DNA from: Streptococcus infantis
GTDB taxonomy: Bacteria; Bacillota; Bacilli; Lactobacillales; Streptococcaceae
Assembly: GCF_021497965.1 (NCBI RefSeq)
Contig: NZ_CP046525.1
Coordinates: 806,001-870,000 of the forward strand
Reading direction: 5' to 3'
Length of the DNA stretch: 64,000 bases
The number at the start of each line of letters is the position of its first letter. Position 1 is the stretch's first letter. The notes below the pieces were generated by a model, which made no database searches, had not been told where the DNA came from, and saw only the letters and a list, made by a program, of their open reading frames with translations. The translations under genes and the position numbers were made by a program. Below, in pieces: positions 51,553 to 60,415 of this stretch.

Positions 51553-52566
51553 CTATCGCTCTGCTGCAATATTAGAATTAAAATTGAAATTAACTATATC
51601 ATTATTCGAATCAAGGTTTAAATTCATAAAATAATGATTCCAAAAGAATTCATTGTTACCTGATCCCCACTGCACGCCATAATGACCCAAATATTCATCT
51701 CTTGGCTCGCTTGGAGTCAGCCATATTTTTTTACCAAATACTTTCGTGAACTCGTTTTCGTCAAGCTTCTTTAGCAAATCTATACCATCTATATTATATG
51801 AAATTCCATATTTTTTGGCAACAGCTGTGCACTCAGAATCGAAGCAAACCTGCGTAACTACACAGTCCTTCAGCTCCGTATTCTTCCTCTTATCTCCGTA
51901 AACACCTATACATCCGAGAACTACATTCTTCTTTACAAGAAGATAGGTAGATCGCGTAACTGCTGAGTCATATGACTTAAAGCCGTTTGGTACGCTAACC
52001 CCAGCTCCTTGGTATTTAGAATAGCTCTCCGTTGTCAAAAGCTCATTATAATTAGGATAATCATGTCTACCATTTGACACATAGATTTCAAACCCCTGGT
52101 CTATCAAATCCGAAATCTTAGTCTCTGTAAGATGAATTTCAGTTCCGTCAATTTTAAGTGGAGGTGCGTTATCAGGTAGACCTATAATTATATATACAAA
52201 CATCAAAAAAACGAATACCATAAGCACTGCAACGATACCTATCCAAGATTTCCCGGTTCTCCTTCGTGCATCGAAAAGCGACATTATAGAAGGCGTGATT
52301 ATAGCAGCACCAATTGGCGCCGCCCCATGACGGAACATGCCCATGACCTTAAAGGCAATTACAGCGCTAATTAGTATTAAAACTATGTGCACTGCATACT
52401 CTCCTACGCTTAGCTTACTCGTCCTAGTCTGATTGTTTGCTGGGGCATCGTACACTGGAACACCGTTCTCAAAGGTGTTCTTCATTCTATAACGCAGCCA
52501 AAACAATATTCCAATAAACACAACTGCCAAGAACATTAGCATTCCGATAAAAACTAATTTTTCCAT
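51553..52566 (-). CDS. Membrane protein with extracytoplasmic ETKxSDL domain (paralogue 3)
   Basis: This is a 337-residue protein homologous to the one at 16832-17848. Shared blocks are YDAPANNQTRTSKLSVGEY after the first helix, SLFDARRRTGKSWIG before the last helix, GLPDNAPPLKIDGTEIHL then TETKISDLIDQGFEIYV, and the late VQWGSGNNEFFWNHY. Codon use looks different from neighbouring core genes, with more AGG-poor but ATA-rich stretches (tataatta); this is a visual impression only. GGTTACAG precedes the ATG, a weak ribosome site. It lies in a rearranged patch 35 kb from its relatives. Confidence 0.65.
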   Translation of the reverse strand: MEKLVFIGMLMFLAVVFIGILFWLRYRMKNTFENGVPVYDAPANNQTRTSKLSVGEYAVHIVLILISAVIAFKVMGMFRHGAAPIGAAIITPSIMSLFDARRRTGKSWIGIVAVLMVFVFLMFVYIIIGLPDNAPPLKIDGTEIHLTETKISDLIDQGFEIYVSNGRHDYPNYNELLTTESYSKYQGAGVSVPNGFKSYDSAVTRSTYLLVKKNVVLGCIGVYGDKRKNTELKDCVVTQVCFDSECTAVAKKYGISYNIDGIDLLKKLDENEFTKVFGKKIWLTPSEPRDEYLGHYGVQWGSGNNEFFWNHYFMNLNLDSNNDIVNFNFNSNIAAER

Positions 52567-52655
52567 CTGTAACCTTTTTTCTGACCTAATTATCGACCAT
52601 CAAAATTCATATCTAGTCTACCACATTTTGAAATTGTTTTACAATATTTACATAC

Positions 52656-52958
52656 TTGTGCATAAATCAAAAAGTTTTAAAAGAATTTAACGACTTGGCA
52701 ACAACTCAACAAAGTCTAATGAATGAGTGGGATTATGTAAATAACCTCCTAATAAAAAGTCCAACTGAAATCACAGAGTTGAGTAATATGTCTGTATGGT
52801 GGATATGTCAGGAAAGCTCAGATCATCGTTATAAAATTCAAGTTAAAGAAAGAATGACGTACAGAAAACGAAATAAAAAGGCATGTTCGATTTGCAAAGG
52901 TTACAGAAGAAAGCAAGAACATTTTATACAGTTTAAAATTGTCAAAATGTACATTTGA
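52656..52958 (+). pseudogene. Zinc-ribbon (DUF4379-type) protein fragment
   Basis: About 100 codons starting from a TTG without ribosome site. The segment LKEFNDLATTQQSLMNEWDY, then PTEITELSNMSVWWICQES and ACSICKGYRRKQE matches the repeat unit of proteins annotated DUF4379 or probable zinc-ribbon (W-x-x-x-N, VWW-x-C, C-x-x-C). Such proteins usually carry several repeats; only one is present. It is probably a remnant of a larger mobile-element gene next to the dif region. The first cysteine pair is incomplete (one cysteine before H). Confidence 0.5.
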
Positions 52959-52971
52959 AAAATTTTTAGTT

Positions 52972-53047
52972 TTCACTTAAATAAAGTACATTTTCGTCTG
53001 AATTGAGAGTAGTCAAAATTTCTAGTGTTCACTTAAATAAAGTACAT
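52972..53047 (+). repeat. Direct 20-bp repeats near the dif site
   Basis: TTCACTTAAATAAAGTACAT occurs at 52972-52991 and 53028-53047, exactly 56 bp apart, with partly similar flanks (TTTTTAGT versus TTTCTAGTG). More GTACAT words lie at 52948 and across 50435-50650. Confidence 0.7.
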
Positions 53048-53123
53048 AATTGAGTATAAATGGCTAAAAAAAATTTTGGGTTACACTAGCAAGATTTAGA
53101 TATTGCATATATCACCTATTACA

Positions 53124-53154
53124 TCTTTCCGAAAAACTATAATTTTCTTGAAAA
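53124..53154 (+). other. Probable difSL chromosome-dimer resolution site
   Basis: The stretch TCTTTCCGAAAAACTATAAT followed by TTTCTTGAAAA lies 50 nt before xerS and has two unequal arms around CTATAA. Streptococci and lactococci use a single recombinase, XerS, and a 31-bp difSL site placed directly upstream of its gene; the sequence fits my recollection of that site. The right arm overlaps the -35 element (TTGAAA, 53148-53153) of the probable xerS promoter, with TATACT at 53171-53176 after a 17-nt spacer. Confidence 0.8.
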
Positions 53155-53204
53155 ATATATCTGACTATGCTATACTACTAGTATAGAAAGATTTGGAGAA
53201 AAAC

Positions 53205-54275
53205 ATGAAACGTGAAATCTTATTAGAACGGATTGATAAACTCAAACAAGTCATGCCCTGGTACGTCCTGGAATACTATCAATCAAAACTAGCTGTTCCA
53301 TACAGTTTTACGACCTTGTACGAATACTTAAAGGAATACGATCGATTTTTTACCTGGGTCTTGGAATCTGGTATATCGAATGCTGACACCATGGCTAATA
53401 TTCCTTTGAATGTTCTTGAGAACATGACCAAGAAAGACATGGAATCTTTTATTCTTTACTTACGTGAACGTCCTTTACTCAATGCTAATACGACAAAGAA
53501 TGGTGTCTCCCAAACAACTATTAATCGAACATTATCAGCATTGTCTAGCCTTTATAAGTATTTGACTGAGGAAGTTGAAAATGAGCAAGGAGAACCTTAT
53601 TTCTACCGCAACGTCATGAAGAAGGTAGCTACCAAGAAAAAGAAAGAAACCTTGGCGGCCCGAGCTGAAAATATCAAGCAAAAGCTCTTTTTAGGCGATG
53701 AAACAGAGGGATTTTTGAATTATATCGATGAGGAATATCCTAAAACTCTCTCTAATCGCGCTTTATCCTCTTTTAATAAGAATAAAGAGCGAGATTTAGC
53801 CATTATCGCACTCCTTCTCGCCTCTGGCGTCCGTCTCTCTGAAGCCGTTAACCTAGACCTTCGTGACCTCAATCTTAAGATGATGGTCATTGACGTCACT
53901 CGAAAAGGTGGAAAACGTGACTCGGTCAATGTTGCTGCCTTTGCTAAGCCTTATCTAGAGCAATATCTTGCTATTCGAGACAAACGTTACAAGACAGAAA
54001 AGACTGATACAGCCCTATTTCTGACCTTGTATCGAGGTGTTCCAAACCGAATTGATGCTTCTAGTGTTGAAAAGATGGTGGCTAAGTATTCGGAAGACTT
54101 CAAAGTCCGCGTGACACCCCATAAACTACGTCATACATTAGCAACTCGTCTCTATGATGCCACCAAGTCACAAGTTTTGGTCAGCCACCAGCTGGGACAT
54201 GCCAGCACACAAGTTACCGACTTGTATACCCATATTGTTAATGATGAACAGAAAAATGCCTTGGATAGTTTGTAA
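53205..54275 (+). CDS. xerS: Tyrosine recombinase XerS
   Basis: This is a 356-residue recombinase, the length of streptococcal XerS. It has an N-terminal SAM-like domain and the catalytic residues [10 protein letters not shown] (Arg I), TRKGGK (Lys), [11 protein letters not shown] (His-x-x-Arg) and [15 protein letters not shown] (His and nucleophile Tyr). It resolves chromosome dimers at difSL together with FtsK. The ATG at 53205 has GGAG 7 nt upstream; an in-frame start at 53193 precedes the ribosome site. It is closed by its own terminator, and the dif site lies in its promoter. Confidence 0.96.
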   Translation: MKREILLERIDKLKQVMPWYVLEYYQSKLAVPYSFTTLYEYLKEYDRFFTWVLESGISNADTMANIPLNVLENMTKKDMESFILYLRERPLLNANTTKNGVSQTTINRTLSALSSLYKYLTEEVENEQGEPYFYRNVMKKVATKKKKETLAARAENIKQKLFLGDETEGFLNYIDEEYPKTLSNRALSSFNKNKERDLAIIALLLASGVRLSEAVNLDLRDLNLKMMVIDVTRKGGKRDSVNVAAFAKPYLEQYLAIRDKRYKTEKTDTALFLTLYRGVPNRIDASSVEKMVAKYSEDFKVRVTPHKLRHTLATRLYDATKSQVLVSHQLGHASTQVTDLYTHIVNDEQKNALDSL

Positions 54276-54308
54276 TGGCACATAATATAATTTATGTAAT
54301 ATTTGTAA

Positions 54309-54350
54309 AAAGAGCGTTAGATAATCAAAAATCTATCGCTCTTTTATTAT
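54309..54350. terminator. Terminator after xerS
   Basis: AAAGAGCGTTAGAT pairs with ATCTATCGCTCTTT (one mismatch) with an 8-nt loop and a T-rich tail. The next gene converges on it. Confidence 0.9.
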
Positions 54351-54351
54351 T

Positions 54352-54993
54352 CTATAAAAATTCAATCCAATAATTTCTGTGTGGCTCAATGATAACTGGT
54401 TTTCCCCAAAATGACTTTAGATAAGCCAGATTCGCAGGGCTGATGGGTCTTTTCTCTTCGTTATACTTCTCAGCACTTTCTTTCGTTAAAAAGCATTTAA
54501 CAGCTTCATATGGCGTACCGTCACTAGCTGTACGATCAATACCCATATAAGCAATTTCATCACCTCTTTGAGGACTGTCAGTGAGAAGTTTTCCAATAAA
54601 GTAGACTGTTTTATTTTTCATTAATTCATAAGCTTTACAATTTTCAAGTCGGTTATTCGCTACTGCGTACATAATACAAAAACTATCCACGATGTCTTTC
54701 ATTGGCATTAACGCTTCTTTGCTTACGATGATTTCCTCAGGAGCAAGACCCCCAATAATCAAGTCTTTAAAATGAGCTTGCTGAATAACATTGTCTAAGG
54801 CCATTCCCAGAGGGATTTGTACAGCTTGAAAACCTAAAGGTTCTAACTCTTGTCTTTTCTTATCGAAGTGTTCTTGTGTGATACTGACATTCAAATCGTA
54901 TGGATTTGTAGTTTCTTGTTTCTTAAAAAATGCTACCACAGTACGATCTAACTGTTCAAATAGACCAAGATTTTCAACTGGAATCTTTATCAT
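54352..54993 (-). CDS. Hypothetical protein, possibly SseB-like
   Basis: This is a 213-residue soluble protein. The second half (TVYFIGKLLTDSPQRGDEIA, YMGIDRTASDGTPYEAVKCF, LTKESAEKYNEEK) has the strand order and charged pattern of SseB-type domains, though similarity is weak. No catalytic motif or membrane segment is seen. A stretch of about 110 bp with no features separates it from lplA. Not recognised with confidence. Confidence 0.5.
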   Translation of the reverse strand: MIKIPVENLGLFEQLDRTVVAFFKKQETTNPYDLNVSITQEHFDKKRQELEPLGFQAVQIPLGMALDNVIQQAHFKDLIIGGLAPEEIIVSKEALMPMKDIVDSFCIMYAVANNRLENCKAYELMKNKTVYFIGKLLTDSPQRGDEIAYMGIDRTASDGTPYEAVKCFLTKESAEKYNEEKRPISPANLAYLKSFWGKPVIIEPHRNYWIEFL

Positions 54994-55104
54994 TATTAAT
55001 TTTTCCTCTATATATTTAAAATTTCCACTATATTATACTCTCATGATGATCGATTATCAAGTTTAAATAAGAAAGAAATCCACATTACATGGATCTCTCT
55101 TTCT

Positions 55105-56094
55105 TTATTCCACCACTGCCTCAGCAATTTCTTCTGCAGTGATTCCTGCGAAGTAACGCCCTAGGTTAATGGTTTGAAGAGCTTTGAGGACATCTTCACG
55201 TTCGTATTTAACACCACGAAGGACATCTTCTACAGCTGCAACGTCTTCGATACCAAAGAAGTCACCGTAGATCTTGATGTCTTGAATTTTTGACTCAATA
55301 ACGTTAGCAAAGATTTCAACCTTACCGCTTGGGAATTTAGTTCCACGACGGACATTATATTCAGGTGATTTACCATAGTTCCAGTCCCAAGTCCCAAACT
55401 TAGTTTCCTTGATACGATTGATTTCAGCCAATTCCTCATCTGAGAAGACATACTCTGTCATTTCAGGGTATTCTTTTTTCATGTATTCCAAAAGTAGGTC
55501 ACGGAATTCTTCTACGGTGATTTTTTCTGGCAATTCATCTACGATATTGGTTACACGTGCGCGAACTGATTTAACACCTTTTGATTCGAACTTATCTTTA
55601 GACACTTTAAGTGCGTTAGCAAGGACTGACAAATCAACGTCGAAGAGAAGGCAACCATGGTGCATGATACGTCCGTTAATATAAGCTTGCGCATTTCCAC
55701 AGAATTTCTTACCGTCGATTTCAAGGTCATTGCGGCCTGTAAATTCAGCTTTAACACCAAGTTCTGCCAAAGTGTTGATAACTGGAGTAGAGAAGCTCTT
55801 GAAGTCAAAGGCCTTGTTTTCATCTTCTTTTGAAATGATTGTATAGTTAAGGTTGTTCAAATCATGATAAACTGCTCCACCACCACTGATACGACGTACT
55901 ACTTCAATTCCGTGTTCACGAACGTAATCACGGTTGATCTCTTCGATGGTATTTTGGTGACGACCTACAATAATAGATGGTTTGTTAATCCAAAGAAGGA
56001 AGATTTGATCTTCGTCCAAAAGGTGTTTAAAAGCATATTCCTCTAAAGCAATATTAAAGGCAGTGTCATTTGAATGATTGATAATATATTTCAT
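55105..56094 (-). CDS. lplA: Lipoate-protein ligase
   Basis: This is a 329-residue enzyme activating lipoate with ATP and attaching it to lipoyl domains. RRISGGGAVYHDLNNLNYTI is the lipoate/adenylate loop, DGKKFCGNAQAYINGRIMHHG the conserved catalytic-lysine and substrate loop, and the C-terminal accessory domain is present. It lies beside the aco/lpd operon, whose lipoyl domain it presumably modifies. Its stop at 55105 faces a 111-bp spacer. Confidence 0.93.
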   Translation of the reverse strand: MKYIINHSNDTAFNIALEEYAFKHLLDEDQIFLLWINKPSIIVGRHQNTIEEINRDYVREHGIEVVRRISGGGAVYHDLNNLNYTIISKEDENKAFDFKSFSTPVINTLAELGVKAEFTGRNDLEIDGKKFCGNAQAYINGRIMHHGCLLFDVDLSVLANALKVSKDKFESKGVKSVRARVTNIVDELPEKITVEEFRDLLLEYMKKEYPEMTEYVFSDEELAEINRIKETKFGTWDWNYGKSPEYNVRRGTKFPSGKVEIFANVIESKIQDIKIYGDFFGIEDVAAVEDVLRGVKYEREDVLKALQTINLGRYFAGITAEEIAEAVVE

Positions 56095-56193
56095 AGTATT
56101 TCCAAAAAATTAATTTTTAATTTCTATTCATAGCAATACAATTTTCAAAAAGTAGTAAAAAGAAATGCAACGTGTTATCGTTACATTTCTCGG

Positions 56194-56221
56194 AAAAATT
56201 GAGACAAGAGACTCAATTTTT
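56194..56221. terminator. Hairpin between lpd and lplA
   Basis: AAAAATTGAG pairs with CTCAATTTTT around an 8-nt loop. On the minus strand it follows the lpd stop by about 65 nt and could end the aco operon. Confidence 0.6.
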
Positions 56222-56286
56222 AGGCATGGAACTCTAATAGAGATCGCTGCCGTCCGTACTACTTTAAGAAAATTTTATTAAAAGAC

Positions 56287-57993
56287 TTATTTATTTTTCT
56301 TAGGTGAATGGATGGCCATTCCAAGAACATCTGCAAAGGCTTCGTACATTACTTCAGAGTATGTTGGGTGTCCGTGGATAGTATTAAGCATTTCTTCAAC
56401 AGTGATTTCCATTTCAATGATACTTGACGCTTCGTTAATCAATTCAGCTGCTGCAGGACCAATGATGTGAACACCAAGGATTTCACCGTACTTCTTGTCT
56501 GCAATGACCTTAACGAATCCTTGAGCCGCATCTGATGCAATCGCACGACCGTTAGCCGCAAAGTTGAATTTACCAATTTGAACATCGTATTTTTCACGAG
56601 CTTGTTCTTCTGTCAAACCAACTGCTGCAACTTCTGGAAGTGTGTAGATAGCTGCAGGAGTCAAGTTCAATTTGGCAACAACGTGATTTCCTTTAAGAGC
56701 ATTTTCAGCTGCTACTTCACCCATACGGAAGGCAGCGTGAGCCAACATCTTAGTACCGTTGATATCACCTGGCGCATAGATACCTGGAACAGAAGTTTCC
56801 ATGTATTCATTGACCTTAATACGACCACGGTCTAATTCAAACTCAACATCTCCGATACCTTCAAGATCTGGAACACGACCGATTGAAAGAAGGGCTTTAT
56901 TCGCGATAATATCATCTTTTCCTTCAACCTTGATACGGAGTTTTCCATCTTCTTCAATGATTTCTTGGAGTTTCGTATCTGTCAAGATTGTCATACCTTT
57001 ACGTTCAAGAATCAAGCGAAGGTTCTTAGATACTTCCGCATCCATAGCTGGAACAATACGGTCCATCATTTCGATAACAGTAACTTTTGAACCAAAGGTC
57101 ATGAAGGCTTGTCCAAGTTCGATTCCGACAACACCGCCACCAATAATCACAAGACTTTCTGGTACTTCATTCATTTCAAGGATGTCATCACTAGTCATCA
57201 CAAGAGATGATTCCATACCAGGAACGTTGATTTTGCTTACTTTTGAACCACCAGCAAGGATGATTTTCTTGGTTTCAAGCAATTCAGAACCATTGACTAG
57301 GACGTTCTTATCCTTAGTGATAGTACCAATACCTTTATGAACATCAACTCCATAGCTACGAAGAAGTCCTGCAACACCACCTACAAGGGTATTGACAACT
57401 TTAGATTTTGTTTCTAAAAGTTTGTCCATATCAACTGTGAAATTAGGATTTTCAATTACGATACCACGATTTGCTGCATGACCGATACTCTCGATAATTT
57501 CGGCGTTGTGAAGGTAAGTCTTAGTTGGGATACATCCACGGTTTAAGCAAGTTCCACCAAGTTCAGATTTCTCAACAAGAGCAACCTTACCACCTAATTG
57601 AGCTGCTTTAATAGCAGATACATAACCAGCAGGTCCACCACCGATAACAACGATGTCGTAAGCATCATCACTCTTACCATCATCGTTTGAGGCACTTGCT
57701 GCAGGTGCTGGGCTAGCTTCTGGTGCAGCCGCTCCAGCTGTTGGGATATTTTCCCCTTCTTCACCAAGATAACCGATAACTTCAGTAACAGGAACAGTCT
57801 CTCCATCACCTTTTAGTATAGCGATTAAATAACCGTCTTCTTCTGCTTCCAATTCCATGCTGACTTTGTCTGTCATGATTTCCAAAAGGATTTCTCCTTC
57901 TTTTACAAATTCTCCGACTTTCTTATTCCATTGGACGATTTGTCCTTCTGTCATATCCACGCCGGCTTTTGGCATAATTACTTCTAAGGCCAT
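56287..57993 (-). CDS. lpdA: Dihydrolipoyl dehydrogenase (E3) with N-terminal lipoyl domain
   Basis: This is a 568-residue protein. Residues 1-80 form a lipoyl domain with the modifiable lysine K43 in EIMTDKVSMELE. A flexible Ala/Pro linker (AAAPEASPAPAASAS) leads to the FAD domain (VVIGGGPAGYVSAI), the redox disulfide GGTCLNRGCIPTK, the NAD domain (IIGGGVVGIELGQAFMTFG) and the dimer interface with IHGHPTYSE. It re-oxidises the lipoyl arm of the dehydrogenase complex. Its own lipoyl domain matters because the E2 gene next door has none. The gap to E2 is 38 nt. Confidence 0.95.
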   Translation of the reverse strand: MALEVIMPKAGVDMTEGQIVQWNKKVGEFVKEGEILLEIMTDKVSMELEAEEDGYLIAILKGDGETVPVTEVIGYLGEEGENIPTAGAAAPEASPAPAASASNDDGKSDDAYDIVVIGGGPAGYVSAIKAAQLGGKVALVEKSELGGTCLNRGCIPTKTYLHNAEIIESIGHAANRGIVIENPNFTVDMDKLLETKSKVVNTLVGGVAGLLRSYGVDVHKGIGTITKDKNVLVNGSELLETKKIILAGGSKVSKINVPGMESSLVMTSDDILEMNEVPESLVIIGGGVVGIELGQAFMTFGSKVTVIEMMDRIVPAMDAEVSKNLRLILERKGMTILTDTKLQEIIEEDGKLRIKVEGKDDIIANKALLSIGRVPDLEGIGDVEFELDRGRIKVNEYMETSVPGIYAPGDINGTKMLAHAAFRMGEVAAENALKGNHVVAKLNLTPAAIYTLPEVAAVGLTEEQAREKYDVQIGKFNFAANGRAIASDAAQGFVKVIADKKYGEILGVHIIGPAAAELINEASSIIEMEITVEEMLNTIHGHPTYSEVMYEAFADVLGMAIHSPKKNK

Positions 57994-58031
57994 ATCTTAC
58001 TTCCTCTATCTATATTTCTAAAACAAATATT

Positions 58032-59075
58032 TTAAACCAACATTGAGATTGGGTTTTCAATCAAAGCTTTCAAATCCTTCATAAATTTAGCACCAGCCAT
58101 ACCATCTACGACACGGTGGTCAATTGTCAATCCAAGACTCATAATTGGACGAATTACGATTTCACCATTTACTACAACTGGTTTCTCAACTGTTGAGCTA
58201 ACACCGAGGATGGCTGAGTTAGGTTGGTTGATGATAGGACCAAATGATTGAACCCCAAACATTCCCAAGTTACTGATGGTGAAAGTTGAATTTTGCAATT
58301 CGCTAGGAGCTAGTTTACCATCTAAGGTACGTCCAATGGCGTCTTTAAATGCAACTACCAACTCAGACAAGCTCATTTTTTCTGCATTATAGACAACTGG
58401 TGTCATCAATCCATTATCCATACCAACTGCCATCGCAAGGTTGACATAGTTGTGAGTGATAATTGTCTTACCGTCTTCAGTCAACGAAGCGTTGATGTAT
58501 GGATGTTTCATAAGAGTCTTAACAACAGCAAGAGAAAGCAAGTCTGTCACAGTGATTTTCTTACCAGTTGATTCCATAATTGGATCAAGAACTTTCTTAC
58601 GAAGGGCAAGCAATTCAGACATATCTACATCATAGTTAAGCGTAAAGGTTGGAGCAGTTAAGTATGACTCAACCATGCGTTGAGCAATAACCTTACGCAT
58701 AGGAGTCATCGGAATGCGTTCGATTTCTCCATAAGGCGTTACGTTGTCTGGAACTTCTTCCACTTTCTCAATTTGAGCAGGTGATTTAATGGTGTCATTT
58801 TCGATATTTTCAGGAAGATAGGCCAAAACGTCCTTCTTCATGATTTTACCACGATGACCTGTTCCTTGGATTTCTTGCCAAGCAATATTATGTTCTAATG
58901 CAATTCGTTTTGCGAGTGGTGAAATGCGAACCACGTTAGTGTCTTTATATGTTTCCACGTCTTCTTTGTGGACACGACCGTTTGCGCCTGAGCCAGAAAT
59001 ATCGTAGAGATTAATCCCTAAATCATCTGCTAATTTTCTAGCCGCAGGAGTCGCTCTTAGCTTATCATCAGCCAT
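58032..59075 (-). CDS. acoC: Dihydrolipoamide acyltransferase (E2) without a lipoyl domain
   Basis: This is a 347-residue protein. The start at 59075 (MADDKLRATPAARKLADD) has AGGAG 5 nt upstream; an upstream extension to 59114 lacks one. Two peripheral-subunit-binding-like modules lie in tandem: residues 7-40 (ATPAARKLADDLGINLYDIS) and about 45-80 (ISPLAKRIALEHNIAWQEIQ). The catalytic domain follows, with TIDHRVVDGMAGAKF carrying the histidine. No lipoyl domain precedes the first module. It transfers the acyl group of pyruvate or acetoin oxidation to CoA. acoA-acoB-acoC-lpdA form an operon. Confidence 0.93.
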   Translation of the reverse strand: MADDKLRATPAARKLADDLGINLYDISGSGANGRVHKEDVETYKDTNVVRISPLAKRIALEHNIAWQEIQGTGHRGKIMKKDVLAYLPENIENDTIKSPAQIEKVEEVPDNVTPYGEIERIPMTPMRKVIAQRMVESYLTAPTFTLNYDVDMSELLALRKKVLDPIMESTGKKITVTDLLSLAVVKTLMKHPYINASLTEDGKTIITHNYVNLAMAVGMDNGLMTPVVYNAEKMSLSELVVAFKDAIGRTLDGKLAPSELQNSTFTISNLGMFGVQSFGPIINQPNSAILGVSSTVEKPVVVNGEIVIRPIMSLGLTIDHRVVDGMAGAKFMKDLKALIENPISMLV

Positions 59076-59405
59076 GACCTCTCCTATTCTATTATAAGAT
59101 ACTAAGGGCGTCAAAAGTCACAGTGAAAATAGGAAACTGGACGAAGAAACTTTAGTTTCTAGGAAAGTTTATCTTTTTCACACAGACTTTAGCCCGAGTT
59201 TAATTTTATGATGCAAAGGGCATTTAAAAGCGACTGAAAAATAGGAAATCTACGCAGACTTCGATGAAGTCAAGAAGATTTATCTTTTTTCCGAGCTTTT
59301 AGCCCGTGCTCTAATCTAAGATATCAAGGACGTAGAGGACTCTGCACCTAAAAGATACAAAGCTTCTCGTCTAATTAATTTTGTTTACATAATTTATTTT
59401 ATGTA
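59076..59405. other. 330-bp spacer inside the aco operon, mostly covarying hairpins
   Basis: The gap between acoB and acoC is unusually long for an operon. It is filled by the two hairpin units at 59106-59305, followed by about 100 bp with nothing recognisable (a run of AT-rich sequence before acoB). No open frame of note. Confidence 0.7.
59106..59305. repeat. Two tandem imperfect hairpin units with compensatory changes
   Basis: Units 59106-59195 and 59218-59305 have a 112-bp period and the same outline. The outer GGGC pairs with GCCC; next AAAAGTC pairs with GACTTT in unit 1 and AAAAGC with GCTTTT in unit 2; then GTGAAAA with TTTTCAC versus GAAAAA with TTTTTTC; then AAACT with AGTTT versus AAATCT with AGATTT; and an apical AGAAAC-tttA-GTTTCT-like stem versus GACTTC-gat-GAAGTC. 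Base changes are mirrored on the opposite arm. The spacer taatyttaagata-like flank recurs around both units. Confidence 0.75.
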
Positions 59406-60398
59406 TTACTGTTTATTATGAGTTTTACGGATTGCATCTTTGATGCTTTCAACTGTTGGGATCATTGCGTTCTCAAGGTTTTGTGCGTAAGGCATTGGTA
59501 CATCTTCACCTGCGCATCGACGAATTGGTGCATCCAAGTAATCAAATGCTTCTGATTCAGAAATGATAGCTGAGATTTCACCGATAAAACCACTTGTCTT
59601 GTGGGCATCGTTGACAAGAACTACTTTTCCAGTCTTCTTAACTGAATTAATGATGATGTCTTTATCAAGTGGAACCAAAGTACGTGGGTCTACTACTTCT
59701 ACTGAGATGCCTTCTTCAGCCAATTCTTCAGCTGCTTGCATGACACGACGAAGCATTTTACCGTATGTTACTACTGTTACATCAGTTCCTTCGCGTTTGA
59801 TTTCTCCAACACCAAGTGGGATAGTATAGTCTGGATCAACAGGAACCTCACCTTTTTGGTTAAATTCGGATTTATATTCAAGAATGATAACAGGGTTGTT
59901 GTCACGGATAGAAGACTTAAGAAGTCCCTTCATATCAGCTGGTGTACCTGGAGCTACAACCTTCAATCCTGGGATATGAGTAAACCAAGATTCCAATGAT
60001 TGTGAGTGTTGAGCTGCAGAACCAACTCCGTTACCAGCTGCACAGCGGATTGTCATAGGCACTTGACCTTTACCGCCAAACATGTAACGAGTTTTAGCAG
60101 CTTGGTTGACGATATTATCCATGGCAATAACTGAAAAGTCCATGAAAGTCATATCAACGATTGGACGAAGCCCTGTCATAGCAGCACCAGCTGCTGCACC
60201 TGAAATTGCCGCTTCAGAAATCGGACAGTCACGAACGCGTTCTGGACCAAATTCTTCAAGCATACCTACTGAAGTTCCGAAGTCTCCACCGAAAACTCCG
60301 ACATCTTCACCCATCAAAAGAACATTTTCATCACGACGCATTTCCTCAGACATAGCAAGGATAATGGTATCGCGGAAAGACATTAATTTAGTTTCCAT
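59406..60398 (-). CDS. acoB: Acetoin/pyruvate dehydrogenase E1 beta subunit
   Basis: This is a 330-residue transketolase-type beta subunit. MGEDVGVFGGDFGTSVGMLE, then RVRDCPISEAAISGAAAGAA carries the thiamine-diphosphate-activating glutamate, and AGNGVGSAAQHSQSLESWF the conserved histidine region. The C-terminal domain begins GTDVTVVTYGKML. With AcoA it decarboxylates the 2-oxo acid (or acetoin) and reductively acylates the lipoyl group. acoA lies 17 nt upstream. Confidence 0.94.
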   Translation of the reverse strand: METKLMSFRDTIILAMSEEMRRDENVLLMGEDVGVFGGDFGTSVGMLEEFGPERVRDCPISEAAISGAAAGAAMTGLRPIVDMTFMDFSVIAMDNIVNQAAKTRYMFGGKGQVPMTIRCAAGNGVGSAAQHSQSLESWFTHIPGLKVVAPGTPADMKGLLKSSIRDNNPVIILEYKSEFNQKGEVPVDPDYTIPLGVGEIKREGTDVTVVTYGKMLRRVMQAAEELAEEGISVEVVDPRTLVPLDKDIIINSVKKTGKVVLVNDAHKTSGFIGEISAIISESEAFDYLDAPIRRCAGEDVPMPYAQNLENAMIPTVESIKDAIRKTHNKQ

Positions 60399-60415
60399 AT
60401 TTTCTCTACTTCTCC

